This document shows, one piece after another, positions 52,932-61,444 of a stretch of DNA of 64,000 nucleotides (within the stretch, counting starts at the first letter, position 1; each line of letters starts with the position of its first letter). Source of the stretch: Nonlabens sp. YIK11 (lineage in GTDB: Bacteria > Bacteroidota > Bacteroidia > Flavobacteriales > Flavobacteriaceae); assembly GCF_001413925.1 (NCBI RefSeq), contig NZ_LBMJ01000001.1, forward strand, positions 62,001 through 126,000. Direction: 5' to 3'. The notes beneath the pieces are model-generated. The model was not told the DNA's origin. It made no database searches and saw nothing but the letters and a program-made list of their open reading frames with translations. The translations under genes were made by a program, and so were the position numbers.

Positions 52932-53345
52932 TTAATTACCGATCAAGTCGGCGAGAGTTTGGTTTTCAAGTATTTCTAAGGTATTGTCACGCACCTTGAG
53001 CATTAATCGATTGACGGTACACGCGTCCTCGTCAGGACAGTCCTCACATTTTTCATAATAATTGAGGCTTACACAAGGTAACATCGCAATGGGTCCTTCA
53101 AGAATACGGTGTACCGTGGACATCCTGATCTGTGCTGGTGGCTGCAGCAAATAATAGCCACCACCTTTTCCCTTACGACTGCCCAGGATGGAATTTTTAC
53201 GAAGTTCTAAAAGAATCGCTTCAAGAAATTTATGCGGTATATTTTCTGCCTGTGCGATAGTAGCGATCGCAAAAGTGGTCTGACTTGAATTCCTGGCCAA
53301 AAACGATAAGGCCTTAATTCCATATTTTGTCTTTCTGGAAAGCAT
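52932..53345 (-). CDS. Rrf2-family transcriptional regulator
   Basis: 137 residues, winged helix-turn-helix near the N-terminus (MLSRKTKYGIKALSFLARN...NIPHKFLEAILLELRKNSILGSRKGKGGGYYL). Four cysteines, Cys91, Cys100, Cys103 and Cys109, are spaced like but not identical to IscR/NsrR cluster ligands, so cluster or redox sensing is possible. Lies upstream of the cysHDN cluster on the same strand with its own promoter region; CymR-like control of sulfur genes is likely but inferred. Confidence 0.85.
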   Translation of the reverse strand: MLSRKTKYGIKALSFLARNSSQTTFAIATIAQAENIPHKFLEAILLELRKNSILGSRKGKGGGYYLLQPPAQIRMSTVHRILEGPIAMLPCVSLNYYEKCEDCPDEDACTVNRLMLKVRDNTLEILENQTLADLIGN

Positions 53346-53383
53346 CCCGTAAAACTAATGGATTTACAACTCATTATAGATAG

Positions 53384-53450
53384 TATATTTGAATCGTATA
53401 TTTGTAGGAAATTACCGCATTTTCCTACTTGGAAATAATATCTAAATTTG
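53384..53450 (+). promoter_or_regulatory. Promoter-like elements ahead of the histidine kinase gene
   Basis: Two TATATTTG elements in tandem, 13 bases apart (53384-53391 and 53397-53404), and TAAATTTG at 53443-53450. The 162-base divergent gap between the Rrf2 gene and the kinase holds no gene. Confidence 0.45.
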
Positions 53451-53507
53451 TAGCGCATTTCAGATAACATGGTCATTATGATCAGCATCGTTTGATAATG
53501 ATTATTT

Positions 53508-54713
53508 ATGATTATAGCCTCAAAACCTGCTAATGAAAAAGAACGCCTCAACTCGTTGCGACGTCTTAAGATCCTAGATACTATATCTGAGGATCAATAC
53601 GATAACATTACAGAACTAGCGGCTTTTGTTTGCGGCACCAAGAATGCCGTAATATCTCTTATCGACGAGGATCGACAGTGGTTCAAGTCCAAAGTGGGCA
53701 TCAATGTATGTGAAACAGATAGAGATATTAGCTTTTGCTCCCATACGATCAACCGGCCAGATGAGATTCTGGAAATCCCGGATACCACCAAGGACGAACG
53801 ATTTATAGGAAACCCGTTAGTCACTCATCCTGAAACTCCAACGATCTTTTATGCAGGTGTTCCCATATTAAGTGTTGATGGCTATGCCATAGGAACCTTA
53901 TGTGTTCTACATGATGAACCCAAAGAACTTACCAGCAGCCAACGTAAAGCTTTGAAAAACCTCGCCCGACAGGTAGAGCAGCTTTTTAAATTACATGTGG
54001 CCAATCAAGCACTGGAAATTTCACAGAAACATCTTCAAAAGCATAACACGCTTTTAAAGGACTTTGCCGCTACGGTTTCTCATGATATGAAAATGCCGCT
54101 AGCTAATCTGATTGTAACTTCAGACATATTAAATAAGAAATACAGTGCTTTAATTGACGATGATGGAAGACAGTATTTAGGATACCTCAAAAAATCATCG
54201 TTGTCATTAAGTGATTATATCACAAATATTCTTTCGCATTACGAGAGCTCGTCACATGATATTGAAGATCGCACCACCTTCAATTTAAACGACGTGCTGG
54301 AAGACATCGTGGAATTGATCAATATCAAACATCACTGTGAAATCAACTTACCTGAAGTAAATCACACGATTTACTGCAATCAAGTAGCGCTGGAACAAAT
54401 CTTCCTCAATTTGATAAGCAATAGTATCAAATACAACGACAAGGAAGAAACTATCATAAACCTAGAGGCTGATATTCACTCGAGCCATTATGAGTTTAGG
54501 ATTATCGATAACGGTATAGGGATTCCGCAAGATAAAATATCCTACATCTTTGAACTATTCAATACCGTAGGAGAATATGACCGCGATGGCAATCAAGGCC
54601 ACGGCATAGGATTATCTACCGTTAAGCAATTGGTTGAAAGCCTAGGCGGCAGCATTACAGCAAAATCCGAATTGGGAGTTTCGACCACATTTACATTTAC
54701 TATTGAGCGCTAA
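53508..54713 (+). CDS. GAF-domain sensor histidine kinase (soluble)
   Basis: 401 residues with no membrane segment. An N-terminal GAF domain (about 20-165; NITELAAFVCGTKNAVISLIDEDRQWFKS) and a coiled linker, then a HisKA phosphoacceptor (AATVSHDMKMPLANL) and an HATPase with N-box NLISNSIKYND, G1 DNGIGIP and G2 GHGIGLST. No receiver domain or response-regulator gene lies beside it. It ends 3 bases before the convergent hom gene without a visible terminator. Confidence 0.93.
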   Translation: MIIASKPANEKERLNSLRRLKILDTISEDQYDNITELAAFVCGTKNAVISLIDEDRQWFKSKVGINVCETDRDISFCSHTINRPDEILEIPDTTKDERFIGNPLVTHPETPTIFYAGVPILSVDGYAIGTLCVLHDEPKELTSSQRKALKNLARQVEQLFKLHVANQALEISQKHLQKHNTLLKDFAATVSHDMKMPLANLIVTSDILNKKYSALIDDDGRQYLGYLKKSSLSLSDYITNILSHYESSSHDIEDRTTFNLNDVLEDIVELINIKHHCEINLPEVNHTIYCNQVALEQIFLNLISNSIKYNDKEETIINLEADIHSSHYEFRIIDNGIGIPQDKISYIFELFNTVGEYDRDGNQGHGIGLSTVKQLVESLGGSITAKSELGVSTTFTFTIER

Positions 54714-54716
54714 CAA

Positions 54717-55814
54717 CTAGTTCACACAAAATTGTGGAACTGGCTGTTGCTTCAAGGATCTACCTATCTTAATGATATCAGACAACAAACCACGTGCGGT
54801 CACTTCGCGACCAGCACCAGCGCCTTTGATGACTAGCGGCTCCTTGGCGTAGCTTTCAGAATAGATCTCAAAAAAACCATCGCTACCTTGTAATTGTCCT
54901 GCAGGCGAATCTTTGGAAACGGCTTGAAGGGATACCGTCAAGGTCTGGTTTCTTACATCCAGCTGCCCCAAGTGTCGCAACACCTCATTAGGTTTAAGGT
55001 CATTTTTGCGCTGCTGCATCTGTTCGTCCAGCGATGACAGCTCTGTTAAAAACTGATTTAGAGAATAGGTCTGTAGCTGCGGTACTACTAGATTTTCTAC
55101 ATCAATGTCTTCAAACTCGAGTTTTAATCCGGCTTCACGGGCGAGGACCAAAAGTTTACGCGCCACGTCATTACCCGACAAGTCTTCTCTGGGATCAGGT
55201 TCTGTATAGCCATTTTGAAGCGCATCCTTTACCACTTGGGAAAATGGTACATCTTCTTGTGAATACCTATTGAAAATATATCCCAACGAACCTGAAAAAA
55301 CACCATTGATAGCAAAGATCTGCTCACCACTGTGATACAAATCTCTGACCGTTTGAACGATAGGTAACCCTGCACCTACATTGGTTTCATACTCAAATTT
55401 TAGGTTTTGACTGTTCAATACCACACGTAATTGATCATAAAAATCCTGCGATAAGGTATTAGCAATCTTATTTGCAGTAACTATGTGAAATCCTTGTCCA
55501 GCAATCTCTGGATAAAATTTAGAAAGTTCTTTACTGGCAGTAGCGTCTATAGCTATTTTAGGAACCTGATAGTCTTCAGAAAATTCGTAGAAGCTTTTCT
55601 CTTCCCTAACCTGAGAATGCTTTGCAAATTCATTTTTCCAATCTGCGGTAATTCCTCTTGATGTAGTGTAAACCCTGCGAGAGTTGGCCAGACCTACAAT
55701 GCGCAATTCCAAGTGCTGTTGTTTTTTAAAAAATTCATGGCTTTCAAGAACTTGTTGTATGAGCTTACTGCCCACATTTCCTAAGCCGAAAATATAGAGG
55801 TGTATTGTTTTCAT
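54717..55814 (-). CDS. Homoserine dehydrogenase
   Basis: 365 residues from ATG 55814 (MKTIHLYIFGLGNVGSK). Rossmann motif FGLGNVGSK and the SGSLGYIFN catalytic-domain motif. Makes homoserine, the substrate of MetX, the gene before it. No aspartokinase domain and no ACT domain. An in-frame ATG at 55850 would add 12 residues; the shorter start is family-typical. Third gene of the metY-metX-hom operon. Confidence 0.88.
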   Translation of the reverse strand: MKTIHLYIFGLGNVGSKLIQQVLESHEFFKKQQHLELRIVGLANSRRVYTTSRGITADWKNEFAKHSQVREEKSFYEFSEDYQVPKIAIDATASKELSKFYPEIAGQGFHIVTANKIANTLSQDFYDQLRVVLNSQNLKFEYETNVGAGLPIVQTVRDLYHSGEQIFAINGVFSGSLGYIFNRYSQEDVPFSQVVKDALQNGYTEPDPREDLSGNDVARKLLVLAREAGLKLEFEDIDVENLVVPQLQTYSLNQFLTELSSLDEQMQQRKNDLKPNEVLRHLGQLDVRNQTLTVSLQAVSKDSPAGQLQGSDGFFEIYSESYAKEPLVIKGAGAGREVTARGLLSDIIKIGRSLKQQPVPQFCVN

Positions 55815-55853
55815 GTTGATTTTTTTTATTGGTTTCCCAATGGCGATCATGCC

Positions 55854-56837
55854 CTAACTGGCATCGACTTCCTTTAAATGGTGCCTCAGGATTTCGGAAA
55901 CTATAGATTTGACCTGGTCATGTTCCATTAAAAAGGCATCGTGACCGTGCAAGCTTTGAATCTCATGGTATCTTATTTCGTGAGACTCCTTGAGTAATGC
56001 AAACGTGTCGCGATCTTCCTGTGCTACAAAAAACCCATCGCTGTCTACGGCAATCAATTCAATGGATGTGGTGGATCGCCCTATCATTTCTTCAATGGAA
56101 TTATCATAGCGAGCAGCAGCATCTGTACTGGCTAGCAGGTGATTCAATAATCGATATGCGGGTAAGCTAAATCTTTGATCCAAGGCTTTTCCATGATAAT
56201 CCAACCAGTTGTTCACTGCAAATGAGCCTGCCACTTTTTTACGGTGAAATTTACTGGTCAATCCTTGTGGCGACCTATAAAAAGTCATCGCGTGCTGTCT
56301 GGCGACTTCCAGCGGTGCACTGGATGTATTGAGAATGGAGTCCTGTACGTGGCAACAAGCCACGAGCCAGTCCGTTGCCTTCCAGTCTGCGGCAATAGGT
56401 ATGATGGTTCTAAATAGCTTTGGTTCTATGGCGATCATTTCCCACAATAACGCGCCGCCTATGCTGCCACCTATACCTATGTCGATGGTATGGATGTTTA
56501 AGCTTTGTATCGCTTTCGCGAAAGCGAGACCTACATCTGCCAGACACCATTCTTGATAGTTATAGATCAATCGATCCACATCACCATCATAACCATTACC
56601 AGGAATATCAAAAGCCAGTAATGTGAAACGGTCCGTGTCTAGCGTCTTTCCAGCGCCCACAAGAGGTTCCCACCATAGATGAATACCGGAGTTTCCCGTC
56701 AAGGCGTGATTGACCAGAATAATGGGCGCGGTATGCAACTCACGCCCAAAAACCTGGTACGAAACACTAATATCCTGGACTTTACCTGATCTAAGCTTTA
56801 GGTCTGGAATAGATATGTATTGCAGCTTTTTTGACAT
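55854..56837 (-). CDS. metX: Homoserine O-acetyltransferase
   Basis: 327 residues, alpha/beta hydrolase. Nucleophile Ser in GIGGSIGGALLWEM, Asp in LIAVDSDGFF and His in LHGHDAFLMEH complete the triad. Forms O-acetylhomoserine for MetY. A palindrome copy encodes GLAFAKAIQS upstream of the nucleophile elbow. The gene abuts metY. Confidence 0.9.
   Translation of the reverse strand: MSKKLQYISIPDLKLRSGKVQDISVSYQVFGRELHTAPIILVNHALTGNSGIHLWWEPLVGAGKTLDTDRFTLLAFDIPGNGYDGDVDRLIYNYQEWCLADVGLAFAKAIQSLNIHTIDIGIGGSIGGALLWEMIAIEPKLFRTIIPIAADWKATDWLVACCHVQDSILNTSSAPLEVARQHAMTFYRSPQGLTSKFHRKKVAGSFAVNNWLDYHGKALDQRFSLPAYRLLNHLLASTDAAARYDNSIEEMIGRSTTSIELIAVDSDGFFVAQEDRDTFALLKESHEIRYHEIQSLHGHDAFLMEHDQVKSIVSEILRHHLKEVDAS
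56511..56526. repeat. Dispersed palindrome, copy 22 (inside metX)
   Basis: Exact core; encodes AFAKA. Confidence 0.95.
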
Positions 56838-58130
56838 TTAGGCCGTCACCGTGGATTTGATGCTCTTGAAAGCGTTAAGCAAATCAGACTTCAAATCTTC
56901 AAGATCTTCAAGTCCTACAGACAATCTGATCAAGTCCTTAGTCACACCAGTGCTCAATTGATCTTCATCTTTAAGTTGCTGGTGCGTAGTACTTGCTGGG
57001 TGAATGATGAGAGATTTTGTATCGCCTATATTAGCTAGCAACGAGAATACCTTGGCGCTATCCACCACTTTTTTGGCACTTTCATAGCCACCTTTAACAC
57101 CAAATGTGACGATACCGCTTTGACCTTTTGGCAAGTATTCTTGAGCAAGATCGTAGTAATCGCTGGACTCGAGTCCTGGATAATTTACCCAAGCCACATC
57201 GTCTTGCTCTTTAAGCCAAGTTGCCAGTTCCAGCGCACTTTTACTATGTTGTTTGATACGCAGTTGCAAGGTTTCCAATCCTTGGATGATTTGCCATGCG
57301 TTGAATGGTGAGATAGCGCCACCTAGATCACGCAGGCCTTCTATTCTTACCTTGGCGATAAACGCCGCAGCTTCTAGGGCCTCGCTATAAACGAGCCCAT
57401 GATAACCGGCAGACGGCTCTGTAAATTCTGGGAACTTACCGTTAGTCCAGTCAAAGGTTCCTGCATCAATGATGATACCACCTAGAGCGGTACCGTTACC
57501 ATTGATGTATTTTGTCAAAGAGTGAATAACGATATTAGCACCATGCTCAATAGGATTCAACAAATAAGGCGTTGCGACAGTGTTGTCCACGATTAATGGG
57601 ACTTTGGCATCCTTGGCCTGAGCGCTTATTTTTTTAAGATCGAGTACATCCAGTTTAGGGTTTCCTAGAGATTCTACAAAAATGGCGCGTGTGTTTTCTT
57701 GTCTCGCTTTCGCGAAAGCGTCGTCATCATTAGGATTCACAAATGTAGTTGTGATTCCCAGGCGCGGTAAGGTAACCGAAAGCAAATTGTAGGTACCACC
57801 ATATAATGAGTTACTAGCAACGATGTGATCACCAGCTCTAAGCAGTGTTAATAAGGTAGTTGAAATAGCTGCGGTTCCAGAAGCTGTAGCTACTGCCGCG
57901 ATGCCACCTTCCAGTGCAGCGAGGCGTTGTTCCAGCACATCAACGGTTGGGTTATTGAGCCTGGTGTAGATCCAGCCTGGTTCTGACAATGAAAACAGGT
58001 TTGCAGCGTGGTCGCTGTTGTTGAATACATAGGCAGTGGATTGATACAATGGCACTGCTCGTGTACCTCCATTCTTTGTTACATCGTGACCGGTGTGTAA
58101 TGCTTGGGTTGAAAATTTTTGATCTGACAT
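56838..58130 (-). CDS. metY: O-acetylhomoserine aminocarboxypropyltransferase (sulfhydrylase)
   Basis: 430 residues of the Cys/Met PLP family. The PLP lysine lies in HSLTKYINGNGTALGG; SGTAAISTTLL and SLYGGTYNLL are phosphate-binding loops. Makes homocysteine from O-acetylhomoserine and sulfide. A palindrome copy gives DAFAKARQEN. First gene of a SAM-riboswitch operon with metX and hom. Confidence 0.95.
   Translation of the reverse strand: MSDQKFSTQALHTGHDVTKNGGTRAVPLYQSTAYVFNNSDHAANLFSLSEPGWIYTRLNNPTVDVLEQRLAALEGGIAAVATASGTAAISTTLLTLLRAGDHIVASNSLYGGTYNLLSVTLPRLGITTTFVNPNDDDAFAKARQENTRAIFVESLGNPKLDVLDLKKISAQAKDAKVPLIVDNTVATPYLLNPIEHGANIVIHSLTKYINGNGTALGGIIIDAGTFDWTNGKFPEFTEPSAGYHGLVYSEALEAAAFIAKVRIEGLRDLGGAISPFNAWQIIQGLETLQLRIKQHSKSALELATWLKEQDDVAWVNYPGLESSDYYDLAQEYLPKGQSGIVTFGVKGGYESAKKVVDSAKVFSLLANIGDTKSLIIHPASTTHQQLKDEDQLSTGVTKDLIRLSVGLEDLEDLKSDLLNAFKSIKSTVTA
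57705..57720. repeat. Dispersed palindrome, copy 23 (inside metY)
   Basis: Exact core; encodes AFAKA. Confidence 0.95.
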
Positions 58131-58260
58131 TTTGTTTCTTTTTTAAATTAGAAATTAGATTAATGTCCAGAACCAATAGAAATACAGATTTGCCTCTTTG
58201 TTTGCACAAAGCGGAAAAATCAAAAAAGAAACTTGTGGTAGTGTAACCTACTTACATGTG

Positions 58261-58375
58261 TATCATCTTGTCTCGCGAGATGCGAGCAGAAATTAGCACC
58301 TTCATCACTTATGGATCACATAAATGAAGGGTTGCTAAGGAGTCGATGGGTCTGTTCCCTCGTCCTTTCTTGATA
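58261..58375 (-). promoter_or_regulatory. SAM-I riboswitch of the metY-metX-hom operon
   Basis: Minus-strand aptamer. P1 TATCA (58371-58375) with TGATA (58261-58265), then AGGGAACAGACCC, CTCCTTAGCAACCC and AAGGTGCTAATTTC, which match S-box conserved elements well. It lies 130 bases upstream of metY. No clear terminator between. The rest of the gap to 58491 holds only A/T-rich sequence, presumably the promoter. Confidence 0.92.
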
Positions 58376-58491
58376 ATTTCAGTATGGTTATGAACGTGAA
58401 TGTAAAGATTCAATAAATAAAATGGGGAAAACAAATTTTTCACAGAAAATTTCTGAAAAAACTTGATCTGCCGTGTCAAAATTCAGCTTTT

Positions 58492-60030
58492 TTAAGCCTC
58501 GTATTTATTCCTAATTACCTGACCTACAGTGGTATTTGAGATTTTACTTTCCAGCCAGGAAATAATATCGAGATATAAAAAAGCGCGGCGCTCAAACGGG
58601 TGATCTTCATAAATTTTGAGTTTTTCCAACAGCTTTTTAAACGCAGATTTCAAATCTTGTGGGTAAATATTGCCCAAATCCCGTATAAATCTCATGAGCT
58701 CTTTTTGCACCTCATGCAAGTCGTTCATCTTGATCAGGAACTTGTAGGTTTCCCTCAAATCTGCCTCGAGGTGTTCGTCTTTTCCAGCTTCATAATGTGC
58801 AATGACACTCAAGATTCTGGAAAAACACAGCAAGTCTTCCCGCATGGTCAATGACTTATTATTGATGATTTTTTCAAGGTAATATATGGTTTCAAGATTG
58901 TTCCCAGCACCAAAATGCATACTGGCAAACTTGTAATAGAAAACCATTTGATGGTGTTCATCAATCTTGCTTTTGAAAGATTTTAATTCCTTTTCAATCT
59001 TAGGAATCAAGAATAGTCCATCACTAAAGCTACCGTCAATAAAATAGGCATTTACCTTATTCAAGTTGAGGTATAAGAACGAGAGCGCGGCCACATTTTC
59101 ATTGTCCGGGAAATTGCCATCGTTGACGGTTTCTTCAAGTATAGCTAGCCTTTTATCAAATTTTTCCTTTCTTCTCAAAAAGAAAAGTGCCTCCAGTAAA
59201 TAATTGTTTCCTTTTAGAAAAAACACAGGATTCAGCTGAATCATATTGGGATGTTCATAGAACAGCTCGACCCATTTTGTCGCATACTTATAGCAACTCA
59301 AAAAATCCTGCATCAGGAAACCGTACCATAAATAGGCCTTGTACAACCAAAGCTTTTCTCTAAAACCTAAATCTGCGATGTCGTACTTGGGCAATCTTGC
59401 ATTGAAGTATTCTGTGATTTGCTGGCTTTCTTCCTCGTCTTTGACATAACCTGTTTTGAGTAACAGTCCATAAAGCTGTAGTGAGAGGTTGGACAATTTA
59501 CTGGTAAGGACATTGGCAGCGCTCAACTCTTTAGCCTGTATGGAAAGCTGGTCTGCGCGATTACTGATGCTTCTAGTGATATACTGTGATTCAATCACCT
59601 TTTCTAACTCGACGATTTCATAGGCCAGGTTTTTTTCCTCGTTATTAATGGCGAGTTCCTTGGCTTTATCCAGAATTTTCAATCCTTGATTATACAAGCC
59701 CTTGTGATAAAGTATAGAGGCAAAATCAAGCTGTTCCCTTATTTGTGATCGTATGTTTTGGTGCGCTGGATTGAGCTTGAGGCTTATGAGTACTTGTTTG
59801 TAAAGGTGTGCCTTTACATTTGCCAGTTGCCTCTTATTGATGTCGGTAGAGCTTAAAATCAGCTTTTCATTGTACGTATTTGCCTTGTCCAAAACGTTGA
59901 AAAGATTCAAAAATTTTGAATCTGCATTGACGCCCAATCTACCTACATAGAGCTTGAATTGGCGTTTTTCTGACTTAGTCAAAGACTTAATCAGTACAAA
60001 TAAAGGGTCTTTTTGGTCCTTTGTCATCAA
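58492..60030 (-). CDS. Large alpha-helical protein of unknown function (TPR-like)
   Basis: 512 residues, no signal peptide or membrane helix. Rich in Leu, Lys and Glu with repeating helix pairs (e.g. LYHKGLYNQGLKILDKAKELA; YYLEKIINNKSLTMREDLLCF), like a TPR-type scaffold. The N-terminus (KDPLFVLIKSLTKSEKRQFKLYVGR) looks conserved and basic. I recognise no enzyme motif. Its ATG/Met pair at 60030 is divergent from leuA. Confidence 0.75.
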   Translation of the reverse strand: MMTKDQKDPLFVLIKSLTKSEKRQFKLYVGRLGVNADSKFLNLFNVLDKANTYNEKLILSSTDINKRQLANVKAHLYKQVLISLKLNPAHQNIRSQIREQLDFASILYHKGLYNQGLKILDKAKELAINNEEKNLAYEIVELEKVIESQYITRSISNRADQLSIQAKELSAANVLTSKLSNLSLQLYGLLLKTGYVKDEEESQQITEYFNARLPKYDIADLGFREKLWLYKAYLWYGFLMQDFLSCYKYATKWVELFYEHPNMIQLNPVFFLKGNNYLLEALFFLRRKEKFDKRLAILEETVNDGNFPDNENVAALSFLYLNLNKVNAYFIDGSFSDGLFLIPKIEKELKSFKSKIDEHHQMVFYYKFASMHFGAGNNLETIYYLEKIINNKSLTMREDLLCFSRILSVIAHYEAGKDEHLEADLRETYKFLIKMNDLHEVQKELMRFIRDLGNIYPQDLKSAFKKLLEKLKIYEDHPFERRAFLYLDIISWLESKISNTTVGQVIRNKYEA

Positions 60031-60107
60031 TTAATTACTATTTCAACTTACAGTATTTCAGATATTTAGACATCCTAGATGTGGTTTGAACATCGTAGGT
60101 TGGGTTG

Positions 60108-60129
60108 TTTCGCTTTCGCGAAAGCGAAA
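60108..60129. repeat. Dispersed palindrome, copy 24 (upstream of leuA)
   Basis: A perfect 22-base palindrome in which TTT and AAA flank the GCTTTCGCGAAAGC-containing core. It lies in the divergent gap between the hypothetical gene and leuA. Confidence 0.95.
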
Positions 60130-60148
60130 CACTAAAGATACATTAGTG
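60130..60148. promoter_or_regulatory. Inverted repeat ahead of leuA
   Basis: CACTAA-N7-TTAGTG directly after palindrome copy 24 and about 30 bases before the leuA ATG; a possible operator. Confidence 0.35.
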
Positions 60149-60176
60149 TAACAATAGTAATATTTAAGTAGCCCAA

Positions 60177-61352
60177 ATGTCAAAAAACAACGTTCAAATC
60201 TTTGATACGACTTTAAGAGACGGCGAGCAAGTTCCCGGTTGCAAGCTCAATACTGACCAGAAAGTACGCATCGCACAACGACTGGACGGTCTAGGTGTTG
60301 ACGTGATCGAGGCTGGTTTCCCGGTATCAAGTCCTGGTGATTTCCAGTCTGTCGTTGAGATTTCAAAAATGGTTCAAAATGCTACCGTTTGCGGACTTAC
60401 CCGAGCGGTAGAAAACGACATCAAAGTCGCAGCAGATGCTTTGAAGCATGCCGTAAAACCCAGGATACATACAGGAATTGGAACGTCAGATTCCCATATC
60501 AAACACAAGTTCAAGGCTTCCAGAGAGCAGATTATTGAGCGCGCCTTTAAGGCCGTAAGCTATGCCAAATCATTTGTGGAAGACGTGGAATTCTATGCAG
60601 AAGATGCCGGAAGAACCGATAATGATTATCTCGCCAGAGTTTGCGAGGCCGCCATCAAGGCTGGTGCAACGGTGCTGAACATTCCAGACACGACTGGATA
60701 TTGCTTGCCTAGTGAGTATGGAGCCAAGATCAAATATCTAAAGGAAAACGTCAAAGGTATTGACAAAGCCATCCTTTCCGTTCACTGTCACAACGACTTG
60801 GGACTTGCCACGGCAAACTCTATTGAAGGTGTGATAAACGGTGCCAGACAGATTGAGTGCACCATTAATGGTATAGGCGAACGTGCTGGAAACACAGCGC
60901 TGGAAGAAGTCGTTATGGTGCTCAAACAGCATCCATACCTAGACCTAGATACGAATATCGACACACGACAACTGTTTGGAATTAGCCAGTTAGTCAGTGA
61001 TAGCATGGGCATTTACACACAACCCAATAAAGCCATCGTAGGTGCCAATGCTTTTGCACACAGTTCAGGAATACATCAGGATGGCGTGATTAAAAATCGC
61101 GCAACCTATGAGATCATCGATCCTAAGGATGTAGGTGTAACTGAATCTGCCATAGTACTCACCGCACGCTCTGGACGAGCTGCCCTAGCCTACCGCGCTA
61201 AGATTGTGGGTTATGAACTTACAAAACTGCAGCTGGATGTGGTGTACTCCAAGTTTTTGGAGTTTGCAGATCGTAAGAAAGAAATCAAGGACGATGACAT
61301 CCATCAAATCATTGAGAAGAGTCACTTGTACAGAGAGATTATTTCTGCATAA
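60177..61352 (+). CDS. leuA: 2-isopropylmalate synthase
   Basis: 391 residues. Condenses acetyl-CoA with 2-ketoisovalerate, first step of leucine synthesis. Motifs [17 protein letters not shown] (metal Asp), [11 protein letters not shown] and the [15 protein letters not shown] segment. The protein ends soon after the catalytic region, so the ~120-residue Leu-sensing allosteric domain of the 500-residue enzymes is absent; the product is probably not feedback-inhibited in the usual way. Homocitrate or citramalate synthase is less likely given leuCDB after it. Confidence 0.9.
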   Translation: MSKNNVQIFDTTLRDGEQVPGCKLNTDQKVRIAQRLDGLGVDVIEAGFPVSSPGDFQSVVEISKMVQNATVCGLTRAVENDIKVAADALKHAVKPRIHTGIGTSDSHIKHKFKASREQIIERAFKAVSYAKSFVEDVEFYAEDAGRTDNDYLARVCEAAIKAGATVLNIPDTTGYCLPSEYGAKIKYLKENVKGIDKAILSVHCHNDLGLATANSIEGVINGARQIECTINGIGERAGNTALEEVVMVLKQHPYLDLDTNIDTRQLFGISQLVSDSMGIYTQPNKAIVGANAFAHSSGIHQDGVIKNRATYEIIDPKDVGVTESAIVLTARSGRAALAYRAKIVGYELTKLQLDVVYSKFLEFADRKKEIKDDDIHQIIEKSHLYREIISA

Positions 61353-61393
61353 TGATATCTATTAAGTATTGATATAGATCTATTTATCACTTT

Positions 61394-61425
61394 CCCGCTT
61401 GCCTGCCGAATAGGTAGGATGGCAG
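61394..61425. repeat. Dispersed-type inverted repeat (GCCTGCCGAA...GGCAG)
   Basis: Between leuA and leuC. CTGCC (61403-61407) pairs with GGCAG (61421-61425), with nested CCTGCC/GGTAGG; resembles a short repeat common in Bacteroidetes intergenic DNA. Confidence 0.4.
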
Positions 61426-61444
61426 AAAACGAATAAAACCATTC

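Noticed and set aside
1564..60126. Palindrome as a CRISPR array or insertion-sequence terminal repeat
   Set aside because: Copies are kilobases apart, with unrelated flanks, no spacers, no transposase and no target-site duplications seen.
9598..60129. Palindrome copies as rho-independent terminators
   Set aside because: They lack following T-runs, 17 of 24 lie inside genes, and real T-tailed terminators exist beside some of them (for example 22433).
60079..60135. Short reading frame upstream of leuA (ATG TGG TTT ..., passes through palindrome copy 24) as a leucine leader peptide
   Set aside because: It has almost no leucine codons and no terminator/antiterminator pair follows it.
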